The notes: generated by a model not told the origin, from the sequence alone. Numbered from the stretch's first letter, positions 6,924 through 15,651 are shown. The stretch: DNA of 27,762 bases from an uncultured Alphaproteobacteria bacterium (GCA_903849835.1 CAINKA010000141.1:1-27762), one strand, 5' to 3'. Numbers and translations: made by a program.

Positions 6924-8720
6924 CTACTCTTCTAATTCCAAAGACAAAATTTGCTGCTCGAGAGAGCGTTTGTAATCGAAAATTTCTTTGATTTTTTGAC
7001 TTGTGATTGCGCTTTGATGAGTTTCAATTTCATCGATTTCGCCTAGAGATTCTTGATATTGCTGGCTTACCTGAAGTAATAAATCTTTCAGAAGTAGAAT
7101 GCGAAATTGAACGAGATTCGAGTCTAGAGTAGAGTCCCCAAGCCTTGCAAGAATATTTTTTACCTCGGAGATATCATTATCGCGTCCAGCTTTTTCAAGG
7201 GCTGGAAGTAAATTTTTTTCACCATTTTCGATTAGTTCGATCAGAGATTCTTTTAGCTGCATCAAATTTTCGTTGCTAAATTGCATTTCTTTGACGTCGG
7301 AAATATCGTCGCGAAAGCTTGCCAGCTCTGGGAATTTCACGATGAAAGCGATGATATTTATCGCCAAAGAATCTTGGGCGTTAGCGGAGTTTTTAGGAAA
7401 AATTCTTCCACCAAAATTTCCTATCGGATTTTTTTTCTCTTTCCCAAAATTTCTTCCCAGAAAAAAAAGTGAATCTTTGAAAAAAAGTGAGAAATATTTT
7501 TTAGAGGCATTATCGCGAATAGCCTCGATTTTATTGGCTAAATTAGCCTCGATCTTAGCTTTATTTTCTGCTGAAATTTTTTTATTTCTGTCAATTCCAA
7601 GCTCGGTAAAAGCAAATTCAAAAAGACTTTCGGAAAGAGGAGTCGGATTGATAAAAATTTTCTCCAATTCTTTCGCGCCAAATTCTTTGATGAAATCGTC
7701 AGGATCCATTTGGTTCGGCAGAAAAGCGAAGGCGATATTTTTTTTTGCTGTGACTAGTGGAAGTGCGATTTCGGAAGTGCGTTTAGCGGCGCGAATGCCG
7801 GCTGAATCGCCATCCAAACAAATCACGATTTTATCGGTGTTGTAAAAAAGTTCTTTCAAATGTTCAGCTCCAAGCGCTGTTCCAAGGCCCGCCACAACGT
7901 TTTCAAGCCCGTTCGCAAAAAGTGAAATTGCATCCATGTATCCTTCGACGACAACAGCATAACCCTTGTCGAATATGGCTTTGCGAGCTTTGTCGAAATT
8001 GTAAAGCGTCTGATTTTTCTTGAAAATTTCTGTTTCGGAGGAGTTGAGATATTTCGGCATGTCCTCGCCAATCGTGCGTCCACCGAAGGCGATGACATGG
8101 CCTTTTTTGTTGTTGATTGGAAAAATTATGCGGTTGCGAAATTTGTCGTAAAATTTTTTTTTGTCATTTTGTCCGATGATTCCGGTTCTAGAAATCTCTG
8201 AGTCGGTGAAGCTTTCTGATTTTAAAAAATTGGTCAGAGATTCGTAGGAATTCGGGGCGAATCCGAGTCGGAATTTTTTGGAAATTGTGGAATTTAAATT
8301 TCTTTTTTTGAGGTAGTTTCGCGCTTCTGACACCGATCCTTCGTGAAGATTTTTTTCAAAAAATTGGCAGGCTTTTTCGAGGATTAAATAATCGCGTTCA
8401 AGTAGGTTTTCTTTGATTGGATCGAACTTTACCTGAGGAATCGGAATGCCGAAATCATCGGCTAATTTTGTGACGGCATTTTTGTAATCAAGCCCATCGG
8501 AATTCATCACGAAGCTGATCACATCGCCATGCGCCGAGCAGCCAAAACAGTGATAAAAACCCTTTTGGTCATTGACGGTGAAGGAGGGAGTTTTTTCGTT
8601 GTGGAAGGGGCAGAGGCCATAAAATTCCCTGCCGCGCGATTTTAATTTTACTTTTTTTCCAACGACTTCCGAGGCCAAAATTGTCGAGCGTAATTTTTCG
8701 GGAAAATCTTTTGGGAACAT
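6924..8720 (-). CDS. dnaG: DNA primase
   Basis: The 598-residue primase makes RNA primers at replication forks. The CHC2 zinc-binding domain holds C37, H40, C58 and C61 (GLCPFH and YHCFGC). The primase core follows with RNRIIFPI and AFGGR. The Toprim domain has VVVEGYMD (E259) and LDGDSAG (D303, D305), the metal-binding acids. The C-terminal 150 residues are helical and less conserved, as expected for the DnaB-binding part. The start MFPKDFPEKLRSTI is family-like. The gene sits upstream of rpoD on the same strand and its length is usual. Confidence 0.97.
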   Translation of the reverse strand: MFPKDFPEKLRSTILASEVVGKKVKLKSRGREFYGLCPFHNEKTPSFTVNDQKGFYHCFGCSAHGDVISFVMNSDGLDYKNAVTKLADDFGIPIPQVKFDPIKENLLERDYLILEKACQFFEKNLHEGSVSEARNYLKKRNLNSTISKKFRLGFAPNSYESLTNFLKSESFTDSEISRTGIIGQNDKKKFYDKFRNRIIFPINNKKGHVIAFGGRTIGEDMPKYLNSSETEIFKKNQTLYNFDKARKAIFDKGYAVVVEGYMDAISLFANGLENVVAGLGTALGAEHLKELFYNTDKIVICLDGDSAGIRAAKRTSEIALPLVTAKKNIAFAFLPNQMDPDDFIKEFGAKELEKIFINPTPLSESLFEFAFTELGIDRNKKISAENKAKIEANLANKIEAIRDNASKKYFSLFFKDSLFFLGRNFGKEKKNPIGNFGGRIFPKNSANAQDSLAINIIAFIVKFPELASFRDDISDVKEMQFSNENLMQLKESLIELIENGEKNLLPALEKAGRDNDISEVKNILARLGDSTLDSNLVQFRILLLKDLLLQVSQQYQESLGEIDEIETHQSAITSQKIKEIFDYKRSLEQQILSLELEE

Positions 8721-8781
8721 TTTTGGATAGTTTGGCGGGCGACCCTTGAGGGTAGGAGAATTTATGCGAGTGTGACGATCC

Positions 8782-8808
8782 GTAGAGGCTGACCTTGTGC
8801 CAGCCCGC
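8782..8808. repeat. 27-nt dispersed hairpin element, copy 2
   Basis: This is the inverted copy of 4224-4250 with two differences. It starts immediately after the minus-strand stop codon at 8811-8809 and fills part of the 88-nt gap before dnaG. The hairpin may act as a terminator or RNA-stability element between the two genes. Confidence 0.8.
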
Positions 8809-9420
8809 TCAATAATTGTAATTCCAAATCACATCAAAAAAAGTCATGATCGCGGAAAAACCGATTGGGATCGTAAAATTATCGTCGGTATTGAATAGTG
8901 TAGGTCTCGCCTCGATTATTGTGACGCAAAATAAAGCGAAAAATCCGAAGAAATAGAACCAAAATCGTGAATCAAAAATTCCGCCGCAAACGAATAAAAT
9001 AATCGTGCCGCTGATAAAAAATGCTGCTGACCCTGCGGTGGATTTTTCAAAAAATGGTTTGCTAGGAATTGACTTTCCAACCAACGCCGCCATGGCATCG
9101 CAGATTGCGAGAATTACAAAAGAAGTTACGGCAATTTCTGCTTTGAAGATAGAAAAATTAATGCAAGCGGCAAGCGCGACAAAACTCGCGCCGCATAATT
9201 TATCGCCCGTGAGCTCATGTTCTCTCAAAATTGGGCCGAAAATTTTAGCAAAAATTATTTTAATTTTAGGATTTTTACGGCGCAGATAATCAAGCGAAAT
9301 AAAGGCGGTGGAGATCGGCGCGAAGATTATCAAGCTCTGCCATTTACCGAAGTGGTAGTAGGCGATCGGGATTAGCAAAAGTAAAAGATGAACGAGTTTG
9401 CGATAAATTTCTTGAGCCAT
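8809..9420 (-). CDS. CTP-dependent diacylglycerol/polyprenol kinase-like membrane protein
   Basis: The 203-residue protein has about six hydrophobic segments. It carries the signature pattern of the SEC59/Dgk1-like group (phosphatidate cytidylyltransferase-related): RKLVHL near the N-terminus, ICDAMAALVGK, FEKSTAGSAAFF, and TDDNFTIPI near the C-terminus. Such enzymes use CTP to phosphorylate diacylglycerol or polyprenols at the membrane. The substrate cannot be told from sequence. It starts 5 nt after the ftsB-like gene and probably shares its transcript, which suggests envelope lipid or undecaprenyl metabolism. Confidence 0.75.
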   Translation of the reverse strand: MAQEIYRKLVHLLLLLIPIAYYHFGKWQSLIIFAPISTAFISLDYLRRKNPKIKIIFAKIFGPILREHELTGDKLCGASFVALAACINFSIFKAEIAVTSFVILAICDAMAALVGKSIPSKPFFEKSTAGSAAFFISGTIILFVCGGIFDSRFWFYFFGFFALFCVTIIEARPTLFNTDDNFTIPIGFSAIMTFFDVIWNYNY

Positions 9421-9425
9421 TTTTG

Positions 9426-9779
9426 CTATTCTTGGTTGGTTTTATCTTGGTAAATTACGACTTCATTTTTTCCAGCATAACCCAAAACTTTTCTTGCTTG
9501 CTCATCTAAAAGATCGACGTCTAACGCTTCAGAATTCATTCCGTCGACCATATTTTTCTTCGCTTGCATCTTGGTTGCGAGCTCTTCTTTGGCGATTTCT
9601 TTATTTTCGATTTGTTTTTTAAGAGCGAAATATTCGATCAAACCTTTGTCGCCGAAAAATGTGAAAAATGTGAAATAAAAAATGGCGAAGATGGCGATGA
9701 AATAGCCGATAAAAAGCGGCTTCGTGATGTTGTGATTCTTAACAAAATTGTAAATTTTAGCTTCTAAAACAAATTTCAC
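9426..9779 (-). CDS. ftsB: FtsB/DivIC-like septum formation initiator
   Basis: The product has a short N-terminal segment, one membrane helix (PLFIGYFIAIFAIFYFTFF), then a coiled coil (YFALKKQIENKEIAKEELATKM) and a VDLLDEQARKVLGYA tail. This is the architecture of FtsB/DivIC, which links late division proteins at the septum. The frame is open to 9866, but that would overlap pdhB by 110 nt. The GTG at 9779 gives a family-like 117-residue protein overlapping pdhB by 23 nt, and is preferred without a clear ribosome site. Location after pdhA-pdhB resembles the alphaproteobacterial eno-ftsB-pdh neighbourhood. Confidence 0.8.
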   Translation of the reverse strand: MKFVLEAKIYNFVKNHNITKPLFIGYFIAIFAIFYFTFFTFFGDKGLIEYFALKKQIENKEIAKEELATKMQAKKNMVDGMNSEALDVDLLDEQARKVLGYAGKNEVVIYQDKTNQE

Positions 9780-10746
9780 GAACTGCTGCGATAATGTTGT
9801 TGGTCTTAGGTAGGGCAAGGCTTTCGAGATTTGCGGCGTAAGGAAGTGGAGCATCAACCGAGGCAAGTCTTTTTACTGGTGCGTCGAGATAATCGAATGC
9901 TTCTTCCATCAGAATTGAAGCGATTTCGCTGCCAATTGAAGCGAAAGGAAATCCTTCTTCAACCGTTACGCAGCGTGAAGTTTTTTTCACCGAATTTACG
10001 ATTGTTTCGCGATCGATTGGGCGGATGGTGCGAAGGTCAATTACTTCGGCTTCGATTCCTTCGCCAGCCAATATTTCTGCGGCTTCGAGCGCATATTTTA
10101 CGACCAAAGAAAAAGCGATGATTGTGACGTCTTTTCCTTCGCGAAGAATTTTTGCTTTGCCGATTTCGACAATGTGATCTTCGTCATATTCCTCTTCGAA
10201 AGACATGCCGTAAGTGATTTCATTTTCGAGGAAAATTACAGGATTTGGATCGCGAATTGCGGATTTGAGCAAGCCTTTGCAATCAGCGGCAGAGTAGGGC
10301 GAAACTACCTTCAATCCTGGAATCGAACCAAACCAAGCGGCGTAGCATTGCGAATGTTGCGCTCCGACGCGAGAGGCGGCGCCATTCGGGCCACGAAATA
10401 CGATCGGTGAACTGACTTGTCCGCCCGACATGTAGCAAGTTTTTGCAGCGGAATTCACGATTTGATCCATGGCCTGCATGGCGAAATTGAAAGTCATAAA
10501 CTCGACGACAGGTTTCAAGCCAGCAAATGCCGCACCTACAGCCAAGCCGGCAAAACCGTGCTCTGTGATTGGAGTGTCGATGACGCGCTTCTCTCCGAAC
10601 TCGGCCAACAAGCCTTGTGTGACCTTGTAAGCGCCGTTATATTCCGCCACTTCTTCACCCATTACGAATACTTCTGGAGTTGTTCTCATCTCTTCCGCCA
10701 TCGCTTCACGCAAGGCTTCTCGGACTGTTAATTTTCGGAGGGTCAT
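9757..10746 (-). CDS. pdhB: Pyruvate dehydrogenase E1 component, beta subunit
   Basis: The 329-residue beta subunit pairs with PdhA to decarboxylate pyruvate with thiamine diphosphate. It begins with LTVREALREAMAEEM and has VFVMGEEVAEYNGAYKVTQGL, DTPITEHGFAGLAVGAA and MQAMDQIVNSAAK, with the transketolase C-terminal domain in the last third (EVIDLRTIRPID, VTVEEG). There is no N-terminal lipoyl domain, unlike the longer form in many free-living alphaproteobacteria. The start codon directly abuts AT-rich repeats and has no ribosome site. It follows pdhA, and pdhC is not in the window. Confidence 0.96.
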   Translation of the reverse strand: MTLRKLTVREALREAMAEEMRTTPEVFVMGEEVAEYNGAYKVTQGLLAEFGEKRVIDTPITEHGFAGLAVGAAFAGLKPVVEFMTFNFAMQAMDQIVNSAAKTCYMSGGQVSSPIVFRGPNGAASRVGAQHSQCYAAWFGSIPGLKVVSPYSAADCKGLLKSAIRDPNPVIFLENEITYGMSFEEEYDEDHIVEIGKAKILREGKDVTIIAFSLVVKYALEAAEILAGEGIEAEVIDLRTIRPIDRETIVNSVKKTSRCVTVEEGFPFASIGSEIASILMEEAFDYLDAPVKRLASVDAPLPYAANLESLALPKTNNIIAAVREICFRS

Positions 10747-10857
10747 GGGATTTTAGATTTAGGATTTAGGATTTTAGATTTAAGATTTAGAGGCGTTGTG
10801 ATTGAAGCGATAATTTTCAACAAATCCTAAATCTAAAATCTAAAATCCTAAATTTTC
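10747..10857. repeat. AT-rich direct and inverted repeats between pdhA and pdhB
   Basis: The gap holds iterated GATTTTAGATTTAGG-type units at 10749-10790 and an inverse set at 10821-10856, around a 30-nt unique centre. The two arms can pair into a long weak hairpin in the pdhA-pdhB transcript. The units reach to within 2-3 nt of the pdhB start codon, replacing any ribosome site. Related TAAATCT units occur before the transaminase gene at 25175-25197. Confidence 0.85.
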
Positions 10858-11838
10858 TCAGTTATAAATTTCCGTCATAAGCTCGGACTCATCCGGCTCT
10901 GGACTGTTTTTAGCAAACTCGACGATGTCGTTGATTTTGATTTTTGTGCTGTCGTCGATTTTTTTAAAATCATCTTCGGAGGCGATTTTGTTGGTGAGGA
11001 TGTGGGCGCGCAATGAATCGATCGGGTCTTTTTCTTTTTGGCAATTTAGCTCTTCCTTGCTGCGATAGGTTGCGGGGTCAGACATTGAGTGGCCGCGATA
11101 GCGATAGGTGTCCATTTCTAGAATCATCGGGCCGTTGCCGGCGCGGACGTAATCGACGCATTTTTGCCCGTCTTTGATCACGTCAAAAATATCCATGCCG
11201 TTGATTTTTACGCCGGGAATGTTGAAGCCGATTCCGCGCTTGTGGAGCTCGTCGATCGAAGAAGCGCGTTTCAGTGAAGTTCCCATCGCATAGTGATTAT
11301 TTTCGATGATGAAAAGAACTGGCAGATTCCACAGCTTAGCCATGTTGAAGCTTTCATAGACTTGGCCTTGATGAGCAGCGCCGTCGCCGAAATAGCAGTA
11401 AGTGACGTTGTTATTGCCGCGATATTTATCGGCGAAGGCAAGTCCGGCGCCGATCGGCACTGAAGCGCCGACAATTCCATGTCCGCCGTAAAAATGTTTT
11501 TCGAGATCGAAAAGATGCATCGATCCGCCTTTGCCTTTCGAGGAGCCGTCAGCGCGGCCAAGAAGTTCAGCCATAATTTTTTTTGGATCGGAACCGATGG
11601 AGATCATGTGGCCGTGGTCGCGATAGGTTGTGATGACTTTGTCGCCTTTTTGCATTGTGTTGCGCATGCCCGTAGCGATTGCTTCTTGGCCGATGTAGAG
11701 ATGGCAGAATCCCGCGATCAATCCCATGCCGTAAAGCTGTCCGGCCTTTTCCTCAAAGCGTCGGATCAAAAGCATTTCGCGATAAAAATCCAAAAGCTCT
11801 TTTTTAGAAAAATTTGATTGATGTGATTTAGAAACCAT
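10858..11838 (-). CDS. pdhA: Pyruvate dehydrogenase E1 component, alpha subunit
   Basis: The 326-residue subunit carries the thiamine diphosphate motif GDGAAHQGQVYESFNMAKLW...IIENNHYAMGTS and the phosphorylation-loop region YRYRGHSMSDPATYR typical of E1 alpha. Other conserved parts are MLLIRRFEEKAGQLYGMG and FCHLYIGQEAIATG. It converts pyruvate to hydroxyethyl-ThDP together with PdhB, feeding acetyl-CoA synthesis in the cytoplasm. Length is normal. It lies upstream of pdhB, separated by a repeat-filled 111-nt gap. Confidence 0.96.
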   Translation of the reverse strand: MVSKSHQSNFSKKELLDFYREMLLIRRFEEKAGQLYGMGLIAGFCHLYIGQEAIATGMRNTMQKGDKVITTYRDHGHMISIGSDPKKIMAELLGRADGSSKGKGGSMHLFDLEKHFYGGHGIVGASVPIGAGLAFADKYRGNNNVTYCYFGDGAAHQGQVYESFNMAKLWNLPVLFIIENNHYAMGTSLKRASSIDELHKRGIGFNIPGVKINGMDIFDVIKDGQKCVDYVRAGNGPMILEMDTYRYRGHSMSDPATYRSKEELNCQKEKDPIDSLRAHILTNKIASEDDFKKIDDSTKIKINDIVEFAKNSPEPDESELMTEIYN

Positions 11839-11912
11839 TTGGGCTGGAAGATTTAAGTTGGGCGGCGCTTGATAAGGAGAAAAAATAAAAAGTCAAACTT
11901 GCCACAGAATGG

Positions 11913-12317
11913 CTATTTACGCAGTCCGCCCATCAAAATTTTAGAGAGAAATCCGTTAAAAAATTTTACAATTGCCGGACCAGATTTAATCGTGCCAATC
12001 GCAAAAATTGCCAAAATCGCAATTAGCAAAGTGTATTTCATGATGCTTTGTATGAGCAATTTTTTGAACATCTCAACTTGATCACGCTCTCCCGCTTTGT
12101 TGCGCGACGCTTTTTTTGCCTCGTCTAACTCTTTCGCTTTTTCCTCTTCGCTTTTATCTTCTTCAGCTTTTACTTCTTCTCCAACCTCTGCCGAAGCCTC
12201 TTCGGCGCTATGTTTGACATCATGCTCATGATGATAATTCGCCAAAGTTTTTGTAGATTTTTGGTTGATTTGCTTTTTCATAAAAGAAGAAAGCGACTTC
12301 TGAATTTTTACTAGCAT
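11913..12317 (-). CDS. Hypothetical charged protein with one C-terminal membrane helix
   Basis: I do not recognise this 134-residue protein. The first 30 residues are basic. Residues 30-80 are rich in Glu, Lys and Ala and probably form a flexible or coiled-coil helix, with a His cluster YHHEHDVKH. One membrane helix follows (YTLLIAILAIFAIGTI, about residues 94-110) and then a basic tail. It is on the same strand as pdhA, 75 nt upstream. Initiation at the second Met (residue 13) is possible. It is probably an inner-membrane protein of unknown role. Confidence 0.6.
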   Translation of the reverse strand: MLVKIQKSLSSFMKKQINQKSTKTLANYHHEHDVKHSAEEASAEVGEEVKAEEDKSEEEKAKELDEAKKASRNKAGERDQVEMFKKLLIQSIMKYTLLIAILAIFAIGTIKSGPAIVKFFNGFLSKILMGGLRK

Positions 12318-12383
12318 GCGTTAATTTGTTGGGAATTTCTTAAAATTTTCTTACGAACTACTAACTCAAAATAAAAAACTCAA

Positions 12384-13175
12384 GTGCTTGAAGCCTTCCT
12401 TCTACAACCTCTCTTGGCAGTGATTCTAATTGCGATTTCTTGCTCGACTCTTGGAGTTTTTGTGCTGTGGAAAAAATTATCTTATTTCGGCGACGCCTTG
12501 TCACACGCCGTTTTGCTCGGATTGGCTTTTAGCGTTATTTTTGAAATGAATCAGATTTTCGCTTTGATTATTTTTGCAATTATTTTTGCCGCGCTGGTTA
12601 CCACCCTTTCTCAAAATCGTTTTTTTTCCAAAGATATCATCATCATGATCTCATCTTATTTTTGCGTTGCGGTCGCGATTATTTTGAACGATGTTTGGAT
12701 CAAAGATTTTAATTTTGCCTCGTATATTTTTGGAGATGTGTTGGCGGTTTCGGATCAGGAAATTCAAGCGCTTGCAGCGATTTCTGTGGCGACAATTTTC
12801 TACGTAATTTTTGCTTTTAAGAAAATTTTATTGATCAACATTAACCAAGATTTGGCGCGAATTGAAAATGTTAAAACTGAGATTTGGAATTTTTCTTTTT
12901 TGCTTTTGCTTGCACTTGTGATTGCTTTGTCCGTGAAAATTGTCGGAGTTTTTTTGATGACAGCTTTGTTGATTTTGCCGGCAGCGATTGCGCGAATTTT
13001 TTCCGCGTCTGCCAAGCAAATGATGCTGCTAAGTTTAGCATTTGGAATTGTCGTTTCATCCACGTCTTTCAAGCTTGCAACGAGTTATGATTTAACCGTT
13101 AGCCCAGTAATTATCGCGATTTTTTCAATCATTTTTATTTGCAGCATTTCGGTCAGAAACTTTCTTTCGCGATGA
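12384..13175 (+). CDS. znuB: Zinc/manganese ABC transporter permease (ABC-3 family)
   Basis: The 263-residue membrane protein has about eight hydrophobic helices. It carries the ABC-3 family features LGVFVLWKKLSYFGDALSHAVLLG near the N-terminus and KIVGVFLMTALLILPAAIAR near position 200. These permeases move Zn or Mn with a ZnuC ATPase and a ZnuA binding protein, neither of which is in the window. Translation starts at a GTG with no strong ribosome site. The stop overlaps the hemH start as ATGA, so it is probably coupled to hemH. The exact metal cannot be told. Confidence 0.85.
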   Translation: MLEAFLLQPLLAVILIAISCSTLGVFVLWKKLSYFGDALSHAVLLGLAFSVIFEMNQIFALIIFAIIFAALVTTLSQNRFFSKDIIIMISSYFCVAVAIILNDVWIKDFNFASYIFGDVLAVSDQEIQALAAISVATIFYVIFAFKKILLININQDLARIENVKTEIWNFSFLLLLALVIALSVKIVGVFLMTALLILPAAIARIFSASAKQMMLLSLAFGIVVSSTSFKLATSYDLTVSPVIIAIFSIIFICSISVRNFLSR

Positions 13176-14257
13176 AATTTACCGATAAAAAAACCGCAGT
13201 TATTTTATTCAATCTTGGTGGTCCAGACAGGCTTTCATCGGTGCAAAATTTTCTGTTCAACCTCTTCAACGACAAGGCGATAATTTCTCTTCCGCAGCCA
13301 TTTCGATTTTTTTTGGCGAAATTAATTTCAAGAACAAGAGCCGCGAAAGCGCGAAAAATTTATGAGCAAATCGGAGGAAGGTCTCCTCTGCTCGACATAA
13401 CAAATTCGCAGGCCCACGCTCTTGAGTTAGAGCTTTCATTTTTTGGAAATTTTAAAGTTTTTGTGGTGATGAGATACTTCAATCCACGCGCTCGTGATGT
13501 GGTTGAAAAAGTTATGGATTACGATCCAAACCAAATAATTTTACTGCCGCTTTATCCACAATTTTCTAGCGCTACCAGCGATTCTTCCGTGAAAGAATTT
13601 ACAGAAAAATTGTCAATTTTTGCCAGAAGAATCAGCAAAAAAATTCCGATAAAAACTGTTTGTTGTTATCCTGTTGAACCAGATTTTATCAGGGCTCACG
13701 TGCTTTTAATCAAACAAACAATTTTCAAATTTCGCGATAAAAATTTGGAGAAATTTCGTTTTTTATTTTCAGCGCATGGATTGCCGCAGAAGCTGATTGA
13801 TGCTGGCGATCCCTACGTTTTTCACGTTACGGAAACTACGAATCAAATCGTAAAAAATTTGTCGGAAAATTTTGAAAAAATTGATTTTCGAATTTGCTAT
13901 CAATCAAAAGTTGGGCCGTTGAAATGGACTGCGCCAAGCCTTGAGCATGAAATCAAAAGAGCAGTTTTGGATAAAAAAATTCCGGTAATTCTGCCAGTTT
14001 CTTTCGTCTCAGATCACTCCGAAACTTTGGTTGAACTTGACATCCAATATAAAAAATTGGCGATGAAATTTGGTGCAAAAAATTATCTGCGAGTTCCGGC
14101 TTTGAATGTTGATGGGCACTTCATCAAAGCCTTGTCCGAAATTTGTAAAGCAGTGAGTTTAAATTCTGATTCACAAATTTTTTCTGGAAAAAAAATGCAT
14201 AGAATTTGTCCGAAAAAATTTAAACTTTGTCCTAATTTTAATGGTTGCGAAGCATGA
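13172..14257 (+). CDS. hemH: Ferrochelatase
   Basis: The 361-residue enzyme inserts Fe(II) into protoporphyrin IX, the last step of haem synthesis. It starts MKFTDKKTAVILFNLGGPD and has IGGRSPL, LLPLYPQFSSATS, the metal-site FSAHGLP (H202) and SDHSETLVELD (E284). The C-terminus carries C346, C353 and C359 in a Cys-Pro-rich tail, with C325 before it. This recalls ferrochelatases that bind a [2Fe-2S] cluster. The ATG overlaps the permease stop (ATGA), so this start is preferred to a longer frame from 13139. Its stop overlaps ybeY in the same way. Confidence 0.95.
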   Translation: MKFTDKKTAVILFNLGGPDRLSSVQNFLFNLFNDKAIISLPQPFRFFLAKLISRTRAAKARKIYEQIGGRSPLLDITNSQAHALELELSFFGNFKVFVVMRYFNPRARDVVEKVMDYDPNQIILLPLYPQFSSATSDSSVKEFTEKLSIFARRISKKIPIKTVCCYPVEPDFIRAHVLLIKQTIFKFRDKNLEKFRFLFSAHGLPQKLIDAGDPYVFHVTETTNQIVKNLSENFEKIDFRICYQSKVGPLKWTAPSLEHEIKRAVLDKKIPVILPVSFVSDHSETLVELDIQYKKLAMKFGAKNYLRVPALNVDGHFIKALSEICKAVSLNSDSQIFSGKKMHRICPKKFKLCPNFNGCEA

Positions 14258-14766
14258 TTTTTATTGACCTCGTTGCAAAAAGTAAAAAGTGGAAAGGTAG
14301 CGAAAAATTTGTTGAGGAAGTTTGTAAAAAAATAATTCCCTTTACCGATCTTAAAAAAATTTTGAAAAAAGATTTAACCTTGGAAGTCTCGATTTCACTT
14401 GTTTGCGACGCTCAAATTAAAAAAATAAATTCACAATTTCGCGATAAAAATAAGCCGACAAATGTTTTGTCTTTTTGCGCTTTGGATGAAAAATTAATCA
14501 GAAAAGTTGGATTAAGAAAAGCTGTAAAGCCGCGCAAACACTTGTTCCTTGGGGATATATTAATTTCTTACGAAACGGTAAAAAAAGAATCTCTTGCACA
14601 AGAAAAGAAATTTGAAGATCATCTCACGCACCTGATTTTGCACAGCATTCTACACCTTATCGGACATGATCACGAAGATAAAAAAATGGCAAAAATCATG
14701 GAAGGTTTAGAAATTAAAATTCTGAAAAATTTTAAAATAAAAAACCCATATCAACAAAATAATTAA
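14254..14766 (+). CDS. ybeY: Endoribonuclease YbeY (rRNA maturation factor)
   Basis: The 170-residue metalloprotein matures 16S rRNA and takes part in ribosome quality control. The zinc site is in LHSILHLIGHDHE, with H130, H134 and H140 in the H-x3-H-x5-H spacing. The conserved NKPTNVLSF and FLGDILIS segments lie before it. The start overlaps the hemH stop as ATGA, and a TTG start 9 nt upstream is less likely. The corC-like gene follows 3 nt later, which is the usual ybeY-corC order. Confidence 0.95.
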   Translation: MIFIDLVAKSKKWKGSEKFVEEVCKKIIPFTDLKKILKKDLTLEVSISLVCDAQIKKINSQFRDKNKPTNVLSFCALDEKLIRKVGLRKAVKPRKHLFLGDILISYETVKKESLAQEKKFEDHLTHLILHSILHLIGHDHEDKKMAKIMEGLEIKILKNFKIKNPYQQNN

Positions 14767-14769
14767 TCG

Positions 14770-15630
14770 ATGGAAGGTTATCCCAGTAGGCTAGAAAAAA
14801 AGTCTCATCTCAAAAAACTATTCAGTTTTTTTCTTCATTTGTTCGGCAGAAAAACAAAAAAATCATTTTTTTCGGTCATCTCTCACTTGCTCGAAGCCTA
14901 TGAAAAAGAGGGCTTGATCAATGTGGAAGAAAAAAAAATGTTCAAAAATATCGCTTCTTTCGGTGACAAAAAAGTTTCCGGCATAATGACTCCGAGAGCT
15001 GACGTTATTGCGATCGCGCACGATGCAACTTTGGAGGAAATCAAAAAAACCATCACCACAAATGGTCATACTCGCATCCCAGTTTTTAAAGAAAATTTTG
15101 ACGAAATAATCGGCTTCATTCACAGCAAAGATTTGGCGAAATTTTTATGCGACGAGGATCAAACTTTTTCCGTCACAAAAATTTTACGAAAAATTTTATT
15201 TATTCCCGGATCGATGAAATTGTTGGATGTGATGTTGCGTATGCGAATGGCGCGGGTTCACGTCGCAATTGTTTTGGATGAATTTGGCGGAGTTGATGGA
15301 TTTGTGACTATCGAAAACATCGTCGAGCAAATTGTCGGAGACATCGAAGACGAGCATGATTTGCCTTCTGACAATTCATTTTTCCGCATCAAAAAAATTT
15401 CCGATTCCGTTTTTCAATTTGGTGGTCGAGTGGAAATCGAAAAAATGGAAGAAATTTTGCAGAAAAAAATTAGAAAAAATGACGATGAATTCGAAACTGT
15501 GAGTGGCTTTGCGATGCTGCTATTCAAGCGAGTTCCGGAAGTTGGGGAAGAGATAAAAAAATACGGAATGAATTTTAAAATTATTGATGCGGATAGTCGG
15601 GTGGTGAAGTTGGTGGAAGTGGGTTGGTAA
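14770..15630 (+). CDS. corC: CorC/HlyC-family CBS-domain protein
   Basis: The 286-residue protein has a basic N-terminal region, then SHLLEAYEKEGLINVEEKKMF and VSGIMTPRADVIAIAHDATLEEI. These begin a CBS pair (about residues 65-190) that includes GHTRIPVFKENFDEIIGFIHSKDLAKF. A CorC_HlyC domain (about 205-285) closes it. Lacking the DUF21 membrane part, it is the short CorC form, linked to magnesium/cobalt efflux. The association with ybeY is the common gene pairing. It ends 10 nt before the gshB stop on the other strand. Confidence 0.92.
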   Translation: MEGYPSRLEKKSHLKKLFSFFLHLFGRKTKKSFFSVISHLLEAYEKEGLINVEEKKMFKNIASFGDKKVSGIMTPRADVIAIAHDATLEEIKKTITTNGHTRIPVFKENFDEIIGFIHSKDLAKFLCDEDQTFSVTKILRKILFIPGSMKLLDVMLRMRMARVHVAIVLDEFGGVDGFVTIENIVEQIVGDIEDEHDLPSDNSFFRIKKISDSVFQFGGRVEIEKMEEILQKKIRKNDDEFETVSGFAMLLFKRVPEVGEEIKKYGMNFKIIDADSRVVKLVEVGW

Positions 15631-15636
15631 TGTCAA

Positions 15637-15651
15637 AAGCTCAGCATGACA
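15637..15651. repeat. 15-nt remnant of the palindromic repeat at the end of gshB
   Basis: AAGCTCAGCATGACA matches the right half of the 25-nt repeat exactly. On the minus strand it supplies the last codons and the TGA stop of gshB (15641-15643). Confidence 0.8.

Noticed and set aside
7273..7845. A 190-codon plus-strand frame
   Set aside because: It is antisense to dnaG, which has strong Toprim motifs in the same stretch.
9780..9866. The longer ftsB start overlapping pdhB by 110 nt
   Set aside because: The extra 29 residues have no resemblance to the family N-terminus, and the sequence is constrained by pdhB. A later GTG fits better.
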